A stretch of DNA of 64,000 bases from Chitinophaga sp. E66 (GCA_019285755.1 CP079103.1:3658001-3722000), one strand, 5' to 3'. Counted from the stretch's first letter, positions 19,274 to 28,054 are shown. Notes: a model not told the origin generated them from the letters alone. Numbers and translations: made by a program.

Positions 19274-19902
19274 TCATTTCAATAGCTCCAAACCTCTTTT
19301 CCCTTCACAAAATAACAGATCGAGGATGCTAAGGTTCGGTAAAAAGCCGGTCCGCTCGCCAAAAACCTGCGTGTAGGTGACGGGGTTTTCCGGGACTTCG
19401 CCGGGCGCCATCTTGTCGCGCATATCTATAATAGATGTATCGGCGCTGTAATCCTTCTGGAAACGCTCGGTCATTTCCACCACGGGCGCAAAACCAAGGG
19501 CGCGGTTGGCAAACTCGAAGCAGGCCATGTTCCAATCCAGCAGATATTCAAATTCCTTTTCATATAACTGCTCGAGCTCCGGTTCAAAATATTCGAACCA
19601 GGGGAGCGGCGGTATGCGGAAGTGAGGGTCTTCCAATGGAGCGATTGCCAGGGCTCCAGGTTCGAGATCTTAACGTCCTTCATTACGGTCCGCTGATTTT
19701 TTCCTTTGACGAGCGGAACGCTCAAAAGTATCATTCCATTCGGCCCGGCAATGTAGCAACGATTACGAAAACTGACCTTCTGGTAGTGCTCCAGGTGCTC
19801 AAAACGCACTTTTTCGCTTTTAATTAAAGTTTTATAGAAGTTTATCGACGGAAAATATTGACTTTCAATAAGTAATATTCCGTTTGAGTACTGCTCTGCC
19901 AT
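19274..19902 (-). CDS. WbqC-family protein
   Basis: About 210-residue cytoplasmic protein of the WbqC-like family, often found with O-antigen or surface polysaccharide genes but biochemically poorly defined. The N-terminus carries ILLIESQYFPSINFYKTLIK, the usual short strand followed by a conserved Y-F-P-x-I. The middle has LLSVPLVKGKNQRTVMKDVK and WQSLHWKTLTSAYRRSP. The C-terminus contains QVFGERTGFLPNLSILDLLF, where the F-x-P-N-x-S-I-L-D-L motif is typical. One base is missing near 19615 (before PWFEYFEPELE). It stands alone here with no sugar-biosynthesis neighbours. Confidence 0.85.
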
Positions 19903-19940
19903 ACTGTCCGTTTATGTTTTTCCAATGTTGTAAATGACCC

Positions 19941-20056
19941 TAAAACGTGTGGTTACAATTAAATAAAAAGCTTTTGTTAATGCACTTCAACTTCTTGATT
20001 AATAGCTCATAGAATTTAAATAAATATGCTATTAATATTAGTAACCGCACGTTTTA
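19941..20056. repeat. 116-bp nested inverted-repeat element
   Basis: Arms of 16 bp at 19941-19956 and 20041-20056 are complementary at 15 of 16 positions, the last being a G-T pair. Inside, ATTAATAGC (19998-20006) pairs with GCTATTAAT (20028-20036). It lies in the AT-rich divergent region between WbqC and the LEA-type gene. No clear target-site duplication flanks it. It could be a MITE-like insertion or a structured regulatory region. Confidence 0.5.
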
Positions 20057-20213
20057 AGCAAAATGTTAAAAGTCAACAAAAATACTAAAGATATTAGTCT
20101 AAAAAATCGTTGATTTTTGGCGGTTTTTATTTAAAGTAAAATTTGAAGTAAGAGGCCCGCTCCCAGCCCGCCGGATAGACAGGTTTTAACTTAATTTTTG
20201 GAGGGAATTGTCG

Positions 20214-20221
20214 TAGGTTTG
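20214..20221 (+). promoter_or_regulatory. Candidate -7 promoter element of the LEA-type gene
   Basis: TAGGTTTG matches TAnnTTTG and lies 22 bp before ATG 20244. Confidence 0.45.
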
Positions 20222-20243
20222 GTAAAATTCTTAAACGCCGTTC

Positions 20244-20714
20244 ATGAAGCAGGTTACCTGGTTTTTATGATCCTTCTGATTTGGGGTGGGGTCAGCGCAT
20301 GTGGAAAAATGAAAGATCTGGAATTTGTCCGGGTCGCCAGTTTTGATATGACAGATCTGAGCTTTTCAAAAGCACCGTTAAAATTGAGCTCGCTTACTAC
20401 AATCCGAACAATTTTTCGCTCCGGTTAAAAGATGCAGAATTTGACGTTTTTTTGGATGACACCAAAGTCGGCCATTCTTTTCAGGATACTTTGATCGACA
20501 TCCCGGCGCGCGATACTTTTTATTTTCCGGTGAAGCTGCAGGTCGAAATGGGGAACGTTTTTAAAAATGTCCTGGTGTTTTGGCGAACAAGGAGGTTACG
20601 ATTAAAGCCTCCGGAAATTGCAAAGTTGGCAAGAAAGGAGTCTATCTACCCTTCCCGATCCACTGCGAGACCAAACAGAAGCTCGACTTTTTTGATCGGA
20701 TTTCAGGTAACTGA
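20244..20714 (+). CDS. LEA type 2 family lipoprotein
   Basis: About 157-residue lipoprotein with one LEA-14/WHy-type domain. The repaired N-terminus reads MKQVTWFFMILLIWGGVSAC, a lipoprotein signal with lipobox VSAC followed by G. The mature domain includes VKIELAYYNPNNFSLRLKDA (the NPN motif of LEA type 2), EFDVFLDDTKVGHSF, PVKLQVEMGNVFKNVLVFLA and GVYLPFPIHCETKQK. Three bases are missing: in the T run near 20268, the A run near 20370 and the T run near 20580. The stop is at 20714 with a terminator 22 bp later. Such proteins are associated with desiccation or stress tolerance; here the function is inferred. Confidence 0.8.
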
Positions 20715-20735
20715 GCGATCACAAACAATAATTAA

Positions 20736-20765
20736 AGCTATCTTTCGGGATGGCTTTTTTCATTT
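20736..20765 (+). terminator. Terminator of the LEA-type gene
   Basis: A 7-bp stem (20736-20742 with 20749-20755, one G-T pair) is followed by TTTTTCATTTT. Confidence 0.75.
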
Positions 20766-21730
20766 TAGGGTCGTCTGGTCAGGGATTTTGGCCGTTTTTT
20801 TGAAGGCGATGCCAGATTTGTGCTGTCGTTCCTCCCCGATCTATAGGCCGGACATCTTCGATTTTCGTTATTCCTGTATGGTGGATCTTATGATTTTTGG
20901 ATGTCGGTTTCCTCAAAACTGACTTAAACCTTTCTGTGTTTTCGAAAAACCAGGGCTCGGTAGCCCTGTTCTCAGCCCTGATCTCCCATCCGGATACGGG
21001 GCATTTTTATCGAAATTCGACTTAACCTTATCCTGAAATGACGCTCGGTCAAATCCAGCGACGCCCAAAAAGCACCCGGTCCCGACATTCCTATTCGCTG
21101 TGGGAATTGTACTTTTCACGGATCGGGTACTCAAGATGCCACCCCTTCCCCGACTTTCCGAATCACTTTTTGTTCTCAAAATCGAAGAACAGGGGCATTT
21201 GCGCCATGGCAATTTCAGGCGTTATAAATGGAATTCTGTTGAGAAATCGGGAGAAATTTCGTCCTGGAGTTGCCTAAAACGGCCTGCCCGATCATCAATT
21301 TCAGCCCGTTTTAATCTCCCGACCGGCCCGTTTTTGGATGAAAATGTCGACTGCATTTTGAGGGAATTCTGTGTTTTGGGTCGATCTTCTCTCCCAATTT
21401 ACGGTCACCTGGCAACGATTGTTTTTAGATTTGATGCAGTTAATGACGTCCCGTCCGGCCAATTCTTGCATCAAACCAACGGCTACATTTTCGGAAACTT
21501 TAGATTTTCAGGGCTATTTGCCCTCCGGTTTTGCAGCGGTTTGGCAACCATGATTTCGAGATTTTGAAGCCGCTCAGGCAGTAAAACGAAAGGATCTTGA
21601 GGTCTTTGATGCAGGAAGAGATCATCCACCTGGAGGCAGAAAATGAAGATAAATACCTCACATGCTAACTTTAAACGGATACTTTTCAGCCGAAAATGTA
21701 ATGCCTGTAGACCGCCAAAATTCCGTTATT
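20766..21730. other. Long stretch without a convincing gene
   Basis: About 965 bp after the LEA-type terminator. The longest frame (21100-21567, plus, 155 codons) has no signal, motif or biased composition I can support. The DNA is T- and GATTTT/CCGTTTT-rich and unlike the GC-richer coding sequence around it. It may be decayed sequence, a structured RNA or a spacer; nothing visible decides. Confidence 0.4.
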
Positions 21731-21785
21731 ACGGTATTACAAGGCAGTATCAAGGTAGTATCAAGGTAGTAACTAGCAGGTATCT
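21731..21785. repeat. 11-bp phased tandem repeat array A (5 units)
   Basis: Five contiguous 11-bp units (ACGGTATTACA, AGGCAGTATCA, AGGTAGTATCA, AGGTAGTAACT, AGCAGGTATCT) run without phase change. It lies between the plus-strand LEA gene and the minus-strand gene ending at 22025, that is between convergent genes. The remaining bases to 22024 contain only a small hairpin near 21840-21855. Confidence 0.7.
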
Positions 21786-22024
21786 CCGAGTAGTTATCGA
21801 ATGGCAACCCTGTGATCCGTGGACTAAAGGTGGACTTGATGCGGAGATGATCCGCAAGTGAGGCGGATCTGGGTTACTGTAGGATGCGGGCAGGGAAAGT
21901 CTGCAGTGGATGAGCACAGCCCATGGCGATGCCTTCCGGAAAAGAGGTCTGCCGGTCAGTTGAGGGGATCGTATGTATTGAAAATGAAACCATTATAACT
22001 TATATCTCTTCTTATGGCAAGGGG

Positions 22025-22818
22025 CTATTCTCTCTTAATGGGGACTACCTCGCCTACCGTGGGAACGGTTATCCCGGTGAAGTCCGTTTGCTGATGATGT
22101 TTTGTCTTGTAAGTGCTGGCTTTTACACGAGGAGTGTCCAATGTCCGGGGTTCCTGGACGGCAATAATGTCTGCGGCGTTGAACTTCCTGTTGGCGGAGG
22201 CGCCACCGGAGAAGTGTACCCTGATTTGCAGCACCACTATCAACGTGCCTTTACCCGGGACGTTCACGGTAAGCTCCGCTCCCCGAACTGCAGTCTGGGC
22301 GATGGTTCGTTGGATTTGCGGAGGTAGTCTTTGCCGATCAGCAAAACGGCTACATCTGTACCTGTCACCTGCCGGGTAGTGAAGTCGATGTGTTTGGCGA
22401 TCAGTTTGATCTCGATCATTTCCGCACCACCATAGGCTTCGATCACCTGCGCGGGAATGCGGAGCTTACCGTCGCCGGAGAGATCGGTGTGGTGGATGAG
22501 GTCCGTGGTGCGGGTGTGCGGATTAAAACGGAATCCCTTCAGCCCGGCGTGGTTGTTCCGTCCTGCGTTGACGATGGTCCTGGTGAGCTGATTGATGTGC
22601 GCTCCGTAATGCGGAATATCCAGTTCATCAGCGAAGGTATTGCGGACAAAGGCTCCTTTGCGGCTGGCTGCGCCGAACCATTGCGCCGAACGGCGGGTAT
22701 TTTCCGTCTGCCGGACCGTCTCCGGCCGGGTACGCAGACAGGTCTTACCCCCGCGGCGGTAGGCAATCACGTTGCCGAGACTGCCGGTAAATCTAAAAAT
22801 CGAATTGAATTTGGCCAT
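22025..22818 (-). CDS. Bacteroidota-type hypothetical protein
   Basis: About 264-residue protein of unknown function after joining two frames near 22266 (one base missing in the C/G run). It starts MAKFNSIFRFTGSLGNVIAY, with IAYRRGGKTCLRTRPETVRQ, a basic patch, following. Further on are RSAQWFGAASRKGAFVRNTF, LKGFRFNPHTRTTDLIHH and KLRIPAQVIEAYGGAEMIEI. ATG 22818 is preferred over an upstream ATG at 22881 because it begins the compact MAKFNSIF start. There is no signal peptide. The basic N-terminus suggests nucleic-acid or structural-protein binding, but that is speculative. It converges on array A. Confidence 0.6.
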
Positions 22819-23001
22819 AAAAAGTGATATAAGTGAAACGGGAAGGTAAGCATACCCCGCCGGATCATATTTCACAGCCATTGCAAATCATCCAATGCTA
22901 ACCGTATTAAGTATTGAAAATCATCTAACCGTGAGTCTTCTGACCTTCGATAGCATTCAATTTGTTCGTATAGGGCTTTAGTGGTTTTCGAAACTTCAAC
23001 A

Positions 23002-23031
23002 TAAAAAACCGCCCCGGCAAGCCGGAGCGGT
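23002..23031 (-). terminator. Terminator of the HMA-domain gene
   Basis: An 11-bp stem with one mismatch (23008-23018 with 23021-23031) is followed on the minus strand by six T (23007-23002). The rest of 22819-23001 shows nothing recognisable. Confidence 0.85.
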
Positions 23032-23054
23032 CAGTTATATTATATAGTAATATA

Positions 23055-23429
23055 TTATTGCTTTTTCTGAACAGGGCCGCCGCCGTCTTCCGGCTTCTTG
23101 CAGCACTTGGGCAGTTCGTTGTAGGAATCTTCGTTGGCCGTTACGTCGTCGGCATCATAACCTACGTTCGCGATGGCGGTTTTGATGTTCTCGATATTGG
23201 TGCGGTCAGTATAATACTTAACGGTTGCTTCCTTTTTCTTCACGTCCACTACCATCGACTTCACGCCTTCCTCTTTCAGGAAATACCGCTGGATGGCATC
23301 TTTGCACATATTGCACTGAACCGAGGGCACCTTGATCTTCGCGGTTACCAGCGTTCCTTTCTTCGCCTGGGCCATTGCCGAACCGGTAACTGCCAGCAGC
23401 AGCACTACTACCATTTTAATGATACGCAT
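23055..23429 (-). CDS. Exported heavy-metal-associated (HMA) domain protein
   Basis: About 124-residue periplasmic protein: a signal peptide (MRIIKMVVVLLLAVTGSAMAQ), then a ferredoxin-like HMA domain (about 30-95) with the metal-binding CNMC in KVPSVQCNMCKDAIQRYF and the typical KEATVKYYTDRTNIENIKTA. A Cys-containing tail (ELPKCCKKPEDGGG) could add ligands. It probably carries or senses copper or a similar soft metal. ATG 23429 places the signal peptide at the N-terminus; the longer upstream frame is not used. It lies 54 bp downstream of pyrE on the same strand, with its own terminator. No P-type ATPase is adjacent. Confidence 0.85.
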   Translation of the reverse strand: MRIIKMVVVLLLAVTGSAMAQAKKGTLVTAKIKVPSVQCNMCKDAIQRYFLKEEGVKSMVVDVKKKEATVKYYTDRTNIENIKTAIANVGYDADDVTANEDSYNELPKCCKKPEDGGGPVQKKQ

Positions 23430-23483
23430 AGGATGAATCGTTTTTAATCTCTCACAATATACGATTTCATTACAATATATCAC

Positions 23484-24119
23484 CTATTTTCCCCACACAT
23501 CGGGAGCGGTGCGCCAGGCCTCCAGGGTCGCCTGTTCGTCTGCACTCACCTGGCCTTTCTCTACTGCGAGTTCGATCAGGGCGTTGTAGTTGCTCAGTGA
23601 GCGGAAGTTCACGTTCGCCGCTTCGAAAGCTTTCACGGCCACGTCGAATCCATAATTGAAAATCGACACCATTCCGATCACTTCTCCGCCTGCAGCGCGG
23701 ATCGCCTGCACGGCTTCCAGGCTGCTCTTGCCGGTGGAGATGAGATCTTCCACCACTACTACAGGCTGACCGGGTTGCAGTACCCCTTCGATCTGGTTGC
23801 CCATGCCATGTTCTTTCGGCTTGGAGCGAACGTAAATGAAGGGCAGTTTCAACTGGTCTGCCACCAGCGCGCCATGCGGAATGCCCGCCGTGGCTACGCC
23901 CGCAATCACCGCGGCTTCCGGCCAGGTCTCAAAGACCAGGTTGCACAACTCGGATTTGATATAATCCCGCACATAAGGAAACGATAATACCTTGCGGTTA
24001 TCGCAATAAATGGGCGACTTCCAGCCCGAAGCCCATGTAAAAGGCTGGGCAGGGCTCAGTTTTACGGCCTGTATCTGCAGCAGTTTTTCTGCTACCTGTT
24101 TTTCGCTGACTTTGATCAT
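23484..24119 (-). CDS. pyrE: Orotate phosphoribosyltransferase
   Basis: Cytoplasmic enzyme of pyrimidine synthesis converting orotate and PRPP to orotidine 5'-phosphate. It has 211 residues and is intact. The PRPP-binding signature VVVVEDLISTGKSS is present, along with FTWASGWKSPIYCDNRKVLS near the N-terminus and VRSKPKEHGMGNQIEG for the flexible catalytic loop. ATG 24119 lies only 7 bp after a TACTTTTG element on the minus strand, so the mRNA may be nearly leaderless. It is divergent from the Nudix gene with overlapping promoter space. Confidence 0.96.
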   Translation of the reverse strand: MIKVSEKQVAEKLLQIQAVKLSPAQPFTWASGWKSPIYCDNRKVLSFPYVRDYIKSELCNLVFETWPEAAVIAGVATAGIPHGALVADQLKLPFIYVRSKPKEHGMGNQIEGVLQPGQPVVVVEDLISTGKSSLEAVQAIRAAGGEVIGMVSIFNYGFDVAVKAFEAANVNFRSLSNYNALIELAVEKGQVSADEQATLEAWRTAPDVWGK

Positions 24120-24126
24120 AACGGCG

Positions 24127-24134
24127 CAAAAGTA
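24127..24134 (-). promoter_or_regulatory. Candidate -7 element of pyrE
   Basis: On the minus strand this reads TACTTTTG, an exact TAnnTTTG match, ending 8 bases before the pyrE ATG. Confidence 0.5.
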
Positions 24135-24154
24135 CGATGAATAATGCAAAGGAT

Positions 24155-24162
24155 TATTTTTG
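24155..24162 (+). promoter_or_regulatory. Candidate -7 element of the Nudix gene
   Basis: TATTTTTG matches TAnnTTTG and ends 4 bases before ATG 24167. With the pyrE element it forms a back-to-back promoter pair within 36 bp. Confidence 0.5.
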
Positions 24163-24166
24163 CGCC

Positions 24167-24793
24167 ATGGAAACACAGATACATATATATATTAATGAAC
24201 GGCCGCTGATCATCGCCGGCCTCCAGACGCAGCTCCAGGCGGAATTCACCGGCGCCACCACCCTCTTTAACCCGCCAGCTGCGGAAATCGCCCAGACCAT
24301 CGCCCTGCTCGAAAAGAACCAGCTCCCCGCCGTGGTCTTCCGTACAGGCGAGCCAAACGCCCTCCTCGAACAGGTAGAAAGCCACTTTACCGTGCTCGTG
24401 GCCGCCGGCGGGCTCATCACCAACGAAGCCGGAGACATCCTACTCATGTTCCGCCGCGGCAAGTGGGACCTCCCCAAAGGCAAACAGGACGACGGCGAAA
24501 CCCTCGAAGCCTGCGCCCTCCGCGAGGTCCAGGAAGAAACCGGGCTACAGAACGTGACCCGGGCGCCTCATTACCGAAACCCGCCACCACTACAGCTTCA
24601 AAGGCAAAATATCCTCAAGCACAGCTACTGGTACCGCATGCACTTCACCGGCACGGAACTCACCATCCCGCAGATCGAGGAAGATATCATGGACATACAA
24701 TGGATCAAACCGGAACATATTGCCCGGTACATGCCTTATTCATATCAAAATATCGTGGACGTGCTCACCAAAGCCGGCTACATAGCACATTAG
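24167..24793 (+). CDS. Nudix hydrolase
   Basis: About 208-residue cytoplasmic Nudix hydrolase that cleaves nucleoside-diphosphate derivatives; the substrate is unknown. The Nudix box is complete: GKQDDGETLEACALREVQEE continuing into TGL, with the catalytic REVQEE. An N-terminal extension of about 85 residues precedes it (LIIAGLQTQLQAEFTGATTL). Two compensating frame errors distort residues about 132-146: one extra C in the CCC run near 24558 and one missing A near 24607. Correct reading there gives GRLITETRHHYSFKGKN. ATG 24167 is chosen by the promoter position and METQIHIYINERP start. Confidence 0.88.
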   Translation: METQIHIYINERPLIIAGLQTQLQAEFTGATTLFNPPAAEIAQTIALLEKNQLPAVVFRTGEPNALLEQVESHFTVLVAAGGLITNEAGDILLMFRRGKWDLPKGKQDDGETLEACALREVQEETGLQNVTRAPHYRNPPPLQLQRQNILKHSYWYRMHFTGTELTIPQIEEDIMDIQWIKPEHIARYMPYSYQNIVDVLTKAGYIAH

Positions 24794-24795
24794 TC

Positions 24796-25514
24796 ATGAG
24801 CGCTCAATCCCACTACGAAAACCACCTCGCCGCATTCTATGCATGGATGTCGGGCAACTTCGAAACGAAGCAACAGGAGCAGCAGGACTGGTTTGCCGGT
24901 CACGGTGTTAGCCCACGCGGCAACGGCGTCGCCATCGACCTGGGTGCTGGTCACGGCCTTCAGTCGGTATCCCTGGCGAAGCTGGGGTTTACGGTGTTCG
25001 CGGTCGACTTCAACCAGCACCTCCTTTCCGAACTGAACGCCAGAGCCGGCAATCTCCCTGTCAGGACGGTGCTCGCCAACCTGAAAGACGTTGCCCAGTA
25101 CGCTACTGAGACCGAATTGATCACCTGCATGGGCGATACGCTCACGCACCTCGACAGTATCGAAGTGGTGAAACAGCTCATCGGGCAATGGGCGGCATTA
25201 TTACCAGCAGGGGGCCGTATCGCCCTGTCGTTCCGGGACCTCACGGAAGAACTGACCGGCGAGCAGCGCTTCATACCTGTAAAAGCTGATGATGAACGCA
25301 TTCACACCTGCTTCCTGGAATATTCCGAAGGCTACGTGCGGGTGTACGACCAGCTATTGGAAAAGCGCGGGGAGAATGGATACAGAAAGTGAGCAGTTAC
25401 CGGAAACTGCGGATGGGAGCGGATTTGGTGAAAGAAATGCTTATTGGCGCAGGGCTTCGCGTCGTGGCACACGATGTGATCGCGAGAATGCAATACCTGC
25501 TGGCGGAAAAATAG
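24796..25514 (+). CDS. Class I SAM-dependent methyltransferase
   Basis: About 240-residue cytoplasmic methyltransferase with motif I VAIDLGAGHGLQSVSLAK (about residues 47-64), the acidic motif II region TVFAVDFNQHLLSEL, and LITCMGDTLTHL and LLPAGGRIALSFRDL as later motifs. Substrate unknown. The uncorrected frame ends at 25392; one missing base near 25370 restores a C-terminus containing LRMGADLVKEMLIGAGLRVV and a stop at 25514. It begins 2 bp after the Nudix stop, so the two are probably one operon. It converges tail-to-tail on the thioesterase gene, with only 2 bp between stops. Confidence 0.85.
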
Positions 25515-25516
25515 AT

Positions 25517-25957
25517 TTACCCTTCCTTCCTTTTAGCCAGGATGGCCACGGTGAGGCGGCTGACGCATACCAGCTTGTGATGGTCGTCCGTAATCCGGAT
25601 ATCCCAGACGTGCGTGCCGGAACCGATATGCAGCGGCCGGGCAATGGCATGCACATATCCTTCGCGCACGCCGCGAACGTGGTTGGCGTTGATCTCTAAT
25701 CCAACGCAGATCTGTTTTTCGGTATCGATGATAAGCGCCGAGGCCACACTGCCCACGGTTTCCGCCAGGGCCGCAGAGGCGCCGCCGTGAAGGAGGCCAT
25801 AGGGCTGTACCGTACGGTGGTCTACCGGCATCATGGCGCGCAGGTAGTCCGGGCCGATCTCGGTAAACTCCATACCTAACCAGGCGCCCATTGTATTGCG
25901 GCCGTTCTCGTTCAGTTGATCCAGGGAAATATCCAGCGAAAACCAGATGGGTTTCAT
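25517..25957 (-). CDS. Hotdog-fold acyl-CoA thioesterase
   Basis: A 146-residue cytoplasmic hotdog thioesterase of the PaaI/YbdB (EntH) type, intact. The key stretch PYGLLHGGASAALAETVGSV carries the conserved HGG and the catalytic Glu. DYLRAMMPVDHRTVQPYG and ICVGLEINANHVRGVREG are also typical. It hydrolyses acyl- or aryl-CoA, perhaps as a proofreading enzyme; the exact substrate is inferred. It is the last gene of the minus-strand operon DUF3822-rsmD-coaD-thioesterase, 13 bp after coaD. Confidence 0.9.
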   Translation of the reverse strand: MKPIWFSLDISLDQLNENGRNTMGAWLGMEFTEIGPDYLRAMMPVDHRTVQPYGLLHGGASAALAETVGSVASALIIDTEKQICVGLEINANHVRGVREGYVHAIARPLHIGSGTHVWDIRITDDHHKLVCVSRLTVAILAKRKEG

Positions 25958-25970
25958 AGCCTAAGTTTTA

Positions 25971-26452
25971 TTACGAGAGTTTGGAATATTGCAGGGAGTT
26001 GGCGACCGCATCGGGCAGGAACTGCGCTGCGTCGCCGCCGTTGCGGATCACGTCGCGCACAAGGGTGCTGGCGATGGTCGAGAACTCGGGGAGCAGGTCA
26101 GGAAGATGGTCTCCACTTCATGTTCCATTTTCCGGTTGATGTCCGCGATGGCTTTTTCGTATTCGAAATCGGCCACGTAACGGATGCCGCGCAGGATGAA
26201 CTTTGCGCCGATCTGCTTGCAGAAGTTTACCGTCAGCCCTTCGTACGATGTTACTTCCACCGTAGGCTGGTCTTTATAAATCTCACGCAGCCATTCTACA
26301 CGTTGTTCTACCGAAAACATGGGCACTTTACCGGAGTTGACGCCGATGCCGATAACGAGTTTATCGAACAGCGGCAAGGCGCGGTCGATGATATCGGTAT
26401 GGCCCAGGGTAACGGGATCGAAGGTACCGGGGAAAAGAGCGATTCTTTGCAT
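25971..26452 (-). CDS. coaD: Pantetheine-phosphate adenylyltransferase
   Basis: Fourth step of coenzyme A synthesis: 4'-phosphopantetheine plus ATP to dephospho-CoA. The nucleotidyltransferase motif GTFDPVTLGHTDIIDRA holds TLGH at residues 15-18; KFILRGIRYVADFEYE is the family's second signature. The C-terminal ISSTxxR equivalent reads FSTIASTLVRDVI after repair of one missing base near 26095-26105, giving about 160 residues and stop 25971. ATG 26452 is 10 bp downstream of the rsmD stop. Together with coaE at 63.2 kb, the window encodes the last two CoA steps. Confidence 0.95.
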
Positions 26453-26462
26453 AAGGTATACG

Positions 26463-27022
26463 TTATTCGCCGGCAGGAGTTTTCAGTTCCTCCCGGTTGA
26501 TGAAAATGGTAAAAATAGTGGTGCCGTAATGCCGCTCGGTGCGGAAATAGGGATAATGCCGGAAATCGTTTCTCCGGGTATGCTCCAGCACAAACCAACC
26601 TTCTTCTTTCAGTAATCCCTTTTCGAATACCAGCTTTGGCAGTTCTTCCATATTACCCAGTTCATAGGGCGGATCGGCGAAGATGAAATCGAACGAATCT
26701 CCGCCCTGTTGCAGGTAGCGGAAGGCGTCCAGCTTCACGATCTTCGCGTTCACATCCAGCTGTGACGCCGTTTTGGCGATGAAGCCGGACATGGTATTGT
26801 CTTTCTCTACGACGGTAAGGTCCGAGGCCCCGGGAGGCCAGTTCGAACGTAATGCTGCCGGTGCCGCCGAAGAGTTCGAGGCAACGCAGGAGGTGATGTC
26901 GAGATTATTTTCGATGATGTTGAAGAGCCCGCCCTTTGCAATGTCTGTAGTGGGCCGGGTATGCGGCATGTTCGCAGGCGGATGGATGCGGCGCCCGCCG
27001 AGCGCGCCCCGATTATTCGCAT
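26463..27022 (-). CDS. rsmD: 16S rRNA (guanine(966)-N2)-methyltransferase RsmD
   Basis: Methylates a guanine of 16S rRNA in the small subunit. The N-terminus MRIIGG and the PTTDIAKGGLFNIIENNLD segment are family-typical; the SAM site LRCLELFGGTGSITFELASR and catalytic FIFADPPYELGN are recovered across frames. Two or three bases are missing (near 26995, 26885 and 26830). Repair gives about 187 residues. Its ATG overlaps the end of DUF3822 by 10 bp, and coaD follows 10 bp later. The rsmD-coaD order is common in many bacteria. Confidence 0.92.
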
Positions 27023-27886
27023 AACGCCAGGGCGTATAAATTAAAGAATTGATGGGAAGGCATATCGGTCATCTTCGGGATGTAGAGGAACCCGTCGGGC
27101 CGGTGCACCCATTCGATGCGCGGCAGGAACCGGCTGAGCTCGTGGAATACCGGGAATCTCTGGTGAGCGCCCCACCCAGTTTGATGCGAGCCTTCAGTTC
27201 GCTGAGGCCCAGCTGCCGGAGGCTGTTAACGATATAATAAACGATATCGAGACCGCCGCGATGCGCATACTGATGCTGCATGAGCAGCTTTCCGCCGCCG
27301 TATACCGTCAGCGTGAACTGTTGCGCCTGAACCTCGGCATAGGCGATACCATCCGCGGCGGTATGGTCCGCATCCTGCCGGTAAGCCTTGAGCAATGCGG
27401 TATGCGCATGTGCTACCACATCGGTGGAGAACTCCTTGCGCAGGAAACCCAACATATCCTTATCCACTGAAAACACGTTTACGAGCCCCAGGTCTGCGAT
27501 CTCATCCGTCAGCACGGCGTCCTGCGTCTTATGCGGGAGCGCGGCCTGGAGGAATTCCTTGCGCAGCTGCTGCTGGTAAAACTCACGGGGCACCAGGGTA
27601 TTTTCGGCCGAGGTGAAGGCGAGCAGTACCTTTTGAAGGCGGTAAATAGCAGCCTGTCGGCATCGAAGATCTGTTCGATCATTTCGAGGTCGGCCATCGC
27701 AACGGTCCTGGGCTGGTAGCTGTAACTCTTCAGCGCCAGGAACTTGCGCTGAAGGGGCGCGAGCACGGCATAGCTGAAGGTGCCGGCGCCGATCATCACC
27801 AGCAGCGTGCAGGTGGTGAGGTCCGTCTCCAGCAACGTCGCGTCGTCTATCGCGTAAGTCGGTTGTATGGTATATGCCACGGGCAT
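27013..27886 (-). CDS. DUF3822 family protein
   Basis: About 292-residue protein of the DUF3822 family, an ASKHA (actin/hexokinase-like) type family found in Bacteroidota next to rsmD and coaD; function unknown. Recognisable parts are YTIQPTYAIDDATLLETDLT near the start, NTLVPREFYQQQLRKEFLQA, NVFSVDKDMLGFLRKEFSTD, YGGGKLLMQHQYAHRGGLDI with IVYYIVNSL, and the end HQFFNLYALALCE. ATG 27886 is preferred over a TTG at 27919 that lies inside the -7 promoter element. Two bases are missing (near 27635 and 27150). It is the first gene of the four-gene operon. Confidence 0.85.
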
Positions 27887-27916
27887 GGTCTGTCTGTTAT
27901 TCCGCACAATAATAGC

Positions 27917-27924
27917 CAAAAATA
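27917..27924 (-). promoter_or_regulatory. Candidate -7 element of the DUF3822-rsmD-coaD operon
   Basis: The minus strand reads TATTTTTG, 30 bp before ATG 27886. It is divergent from the MATE promoter. Confidence 0.5.
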
Positions 27925-28021
27925 TTGAGAACCACGGACGTGGAGGCCTTCAAGATGAACGATAGAGGCCCCGGAGGAATCGTTTTCGTCATTAATTCCT
28001 TGCCGCGGCAGGCCAATCCTT

Positions 28022-28029
28022 TATTTTTG
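28022..28029 (+). promoter_or_regulatory. Candidate -7 element of the MATE gene
   Basis: TATTTTTG lies 25 bp before ATG 28055. Confidence 0.5.
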
Positions 28030-28054
28030 CCGCCTATTCCGGTTTTTATACGCC

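Noticed and set aside
21100..21567. A 155-codon plus-strand open frame in the gene-poor stretch
   Set aside because: No motif, signal peptide or start context; composition does not resemble coding sequence of this genome. Left as non-coding, with low certainty.
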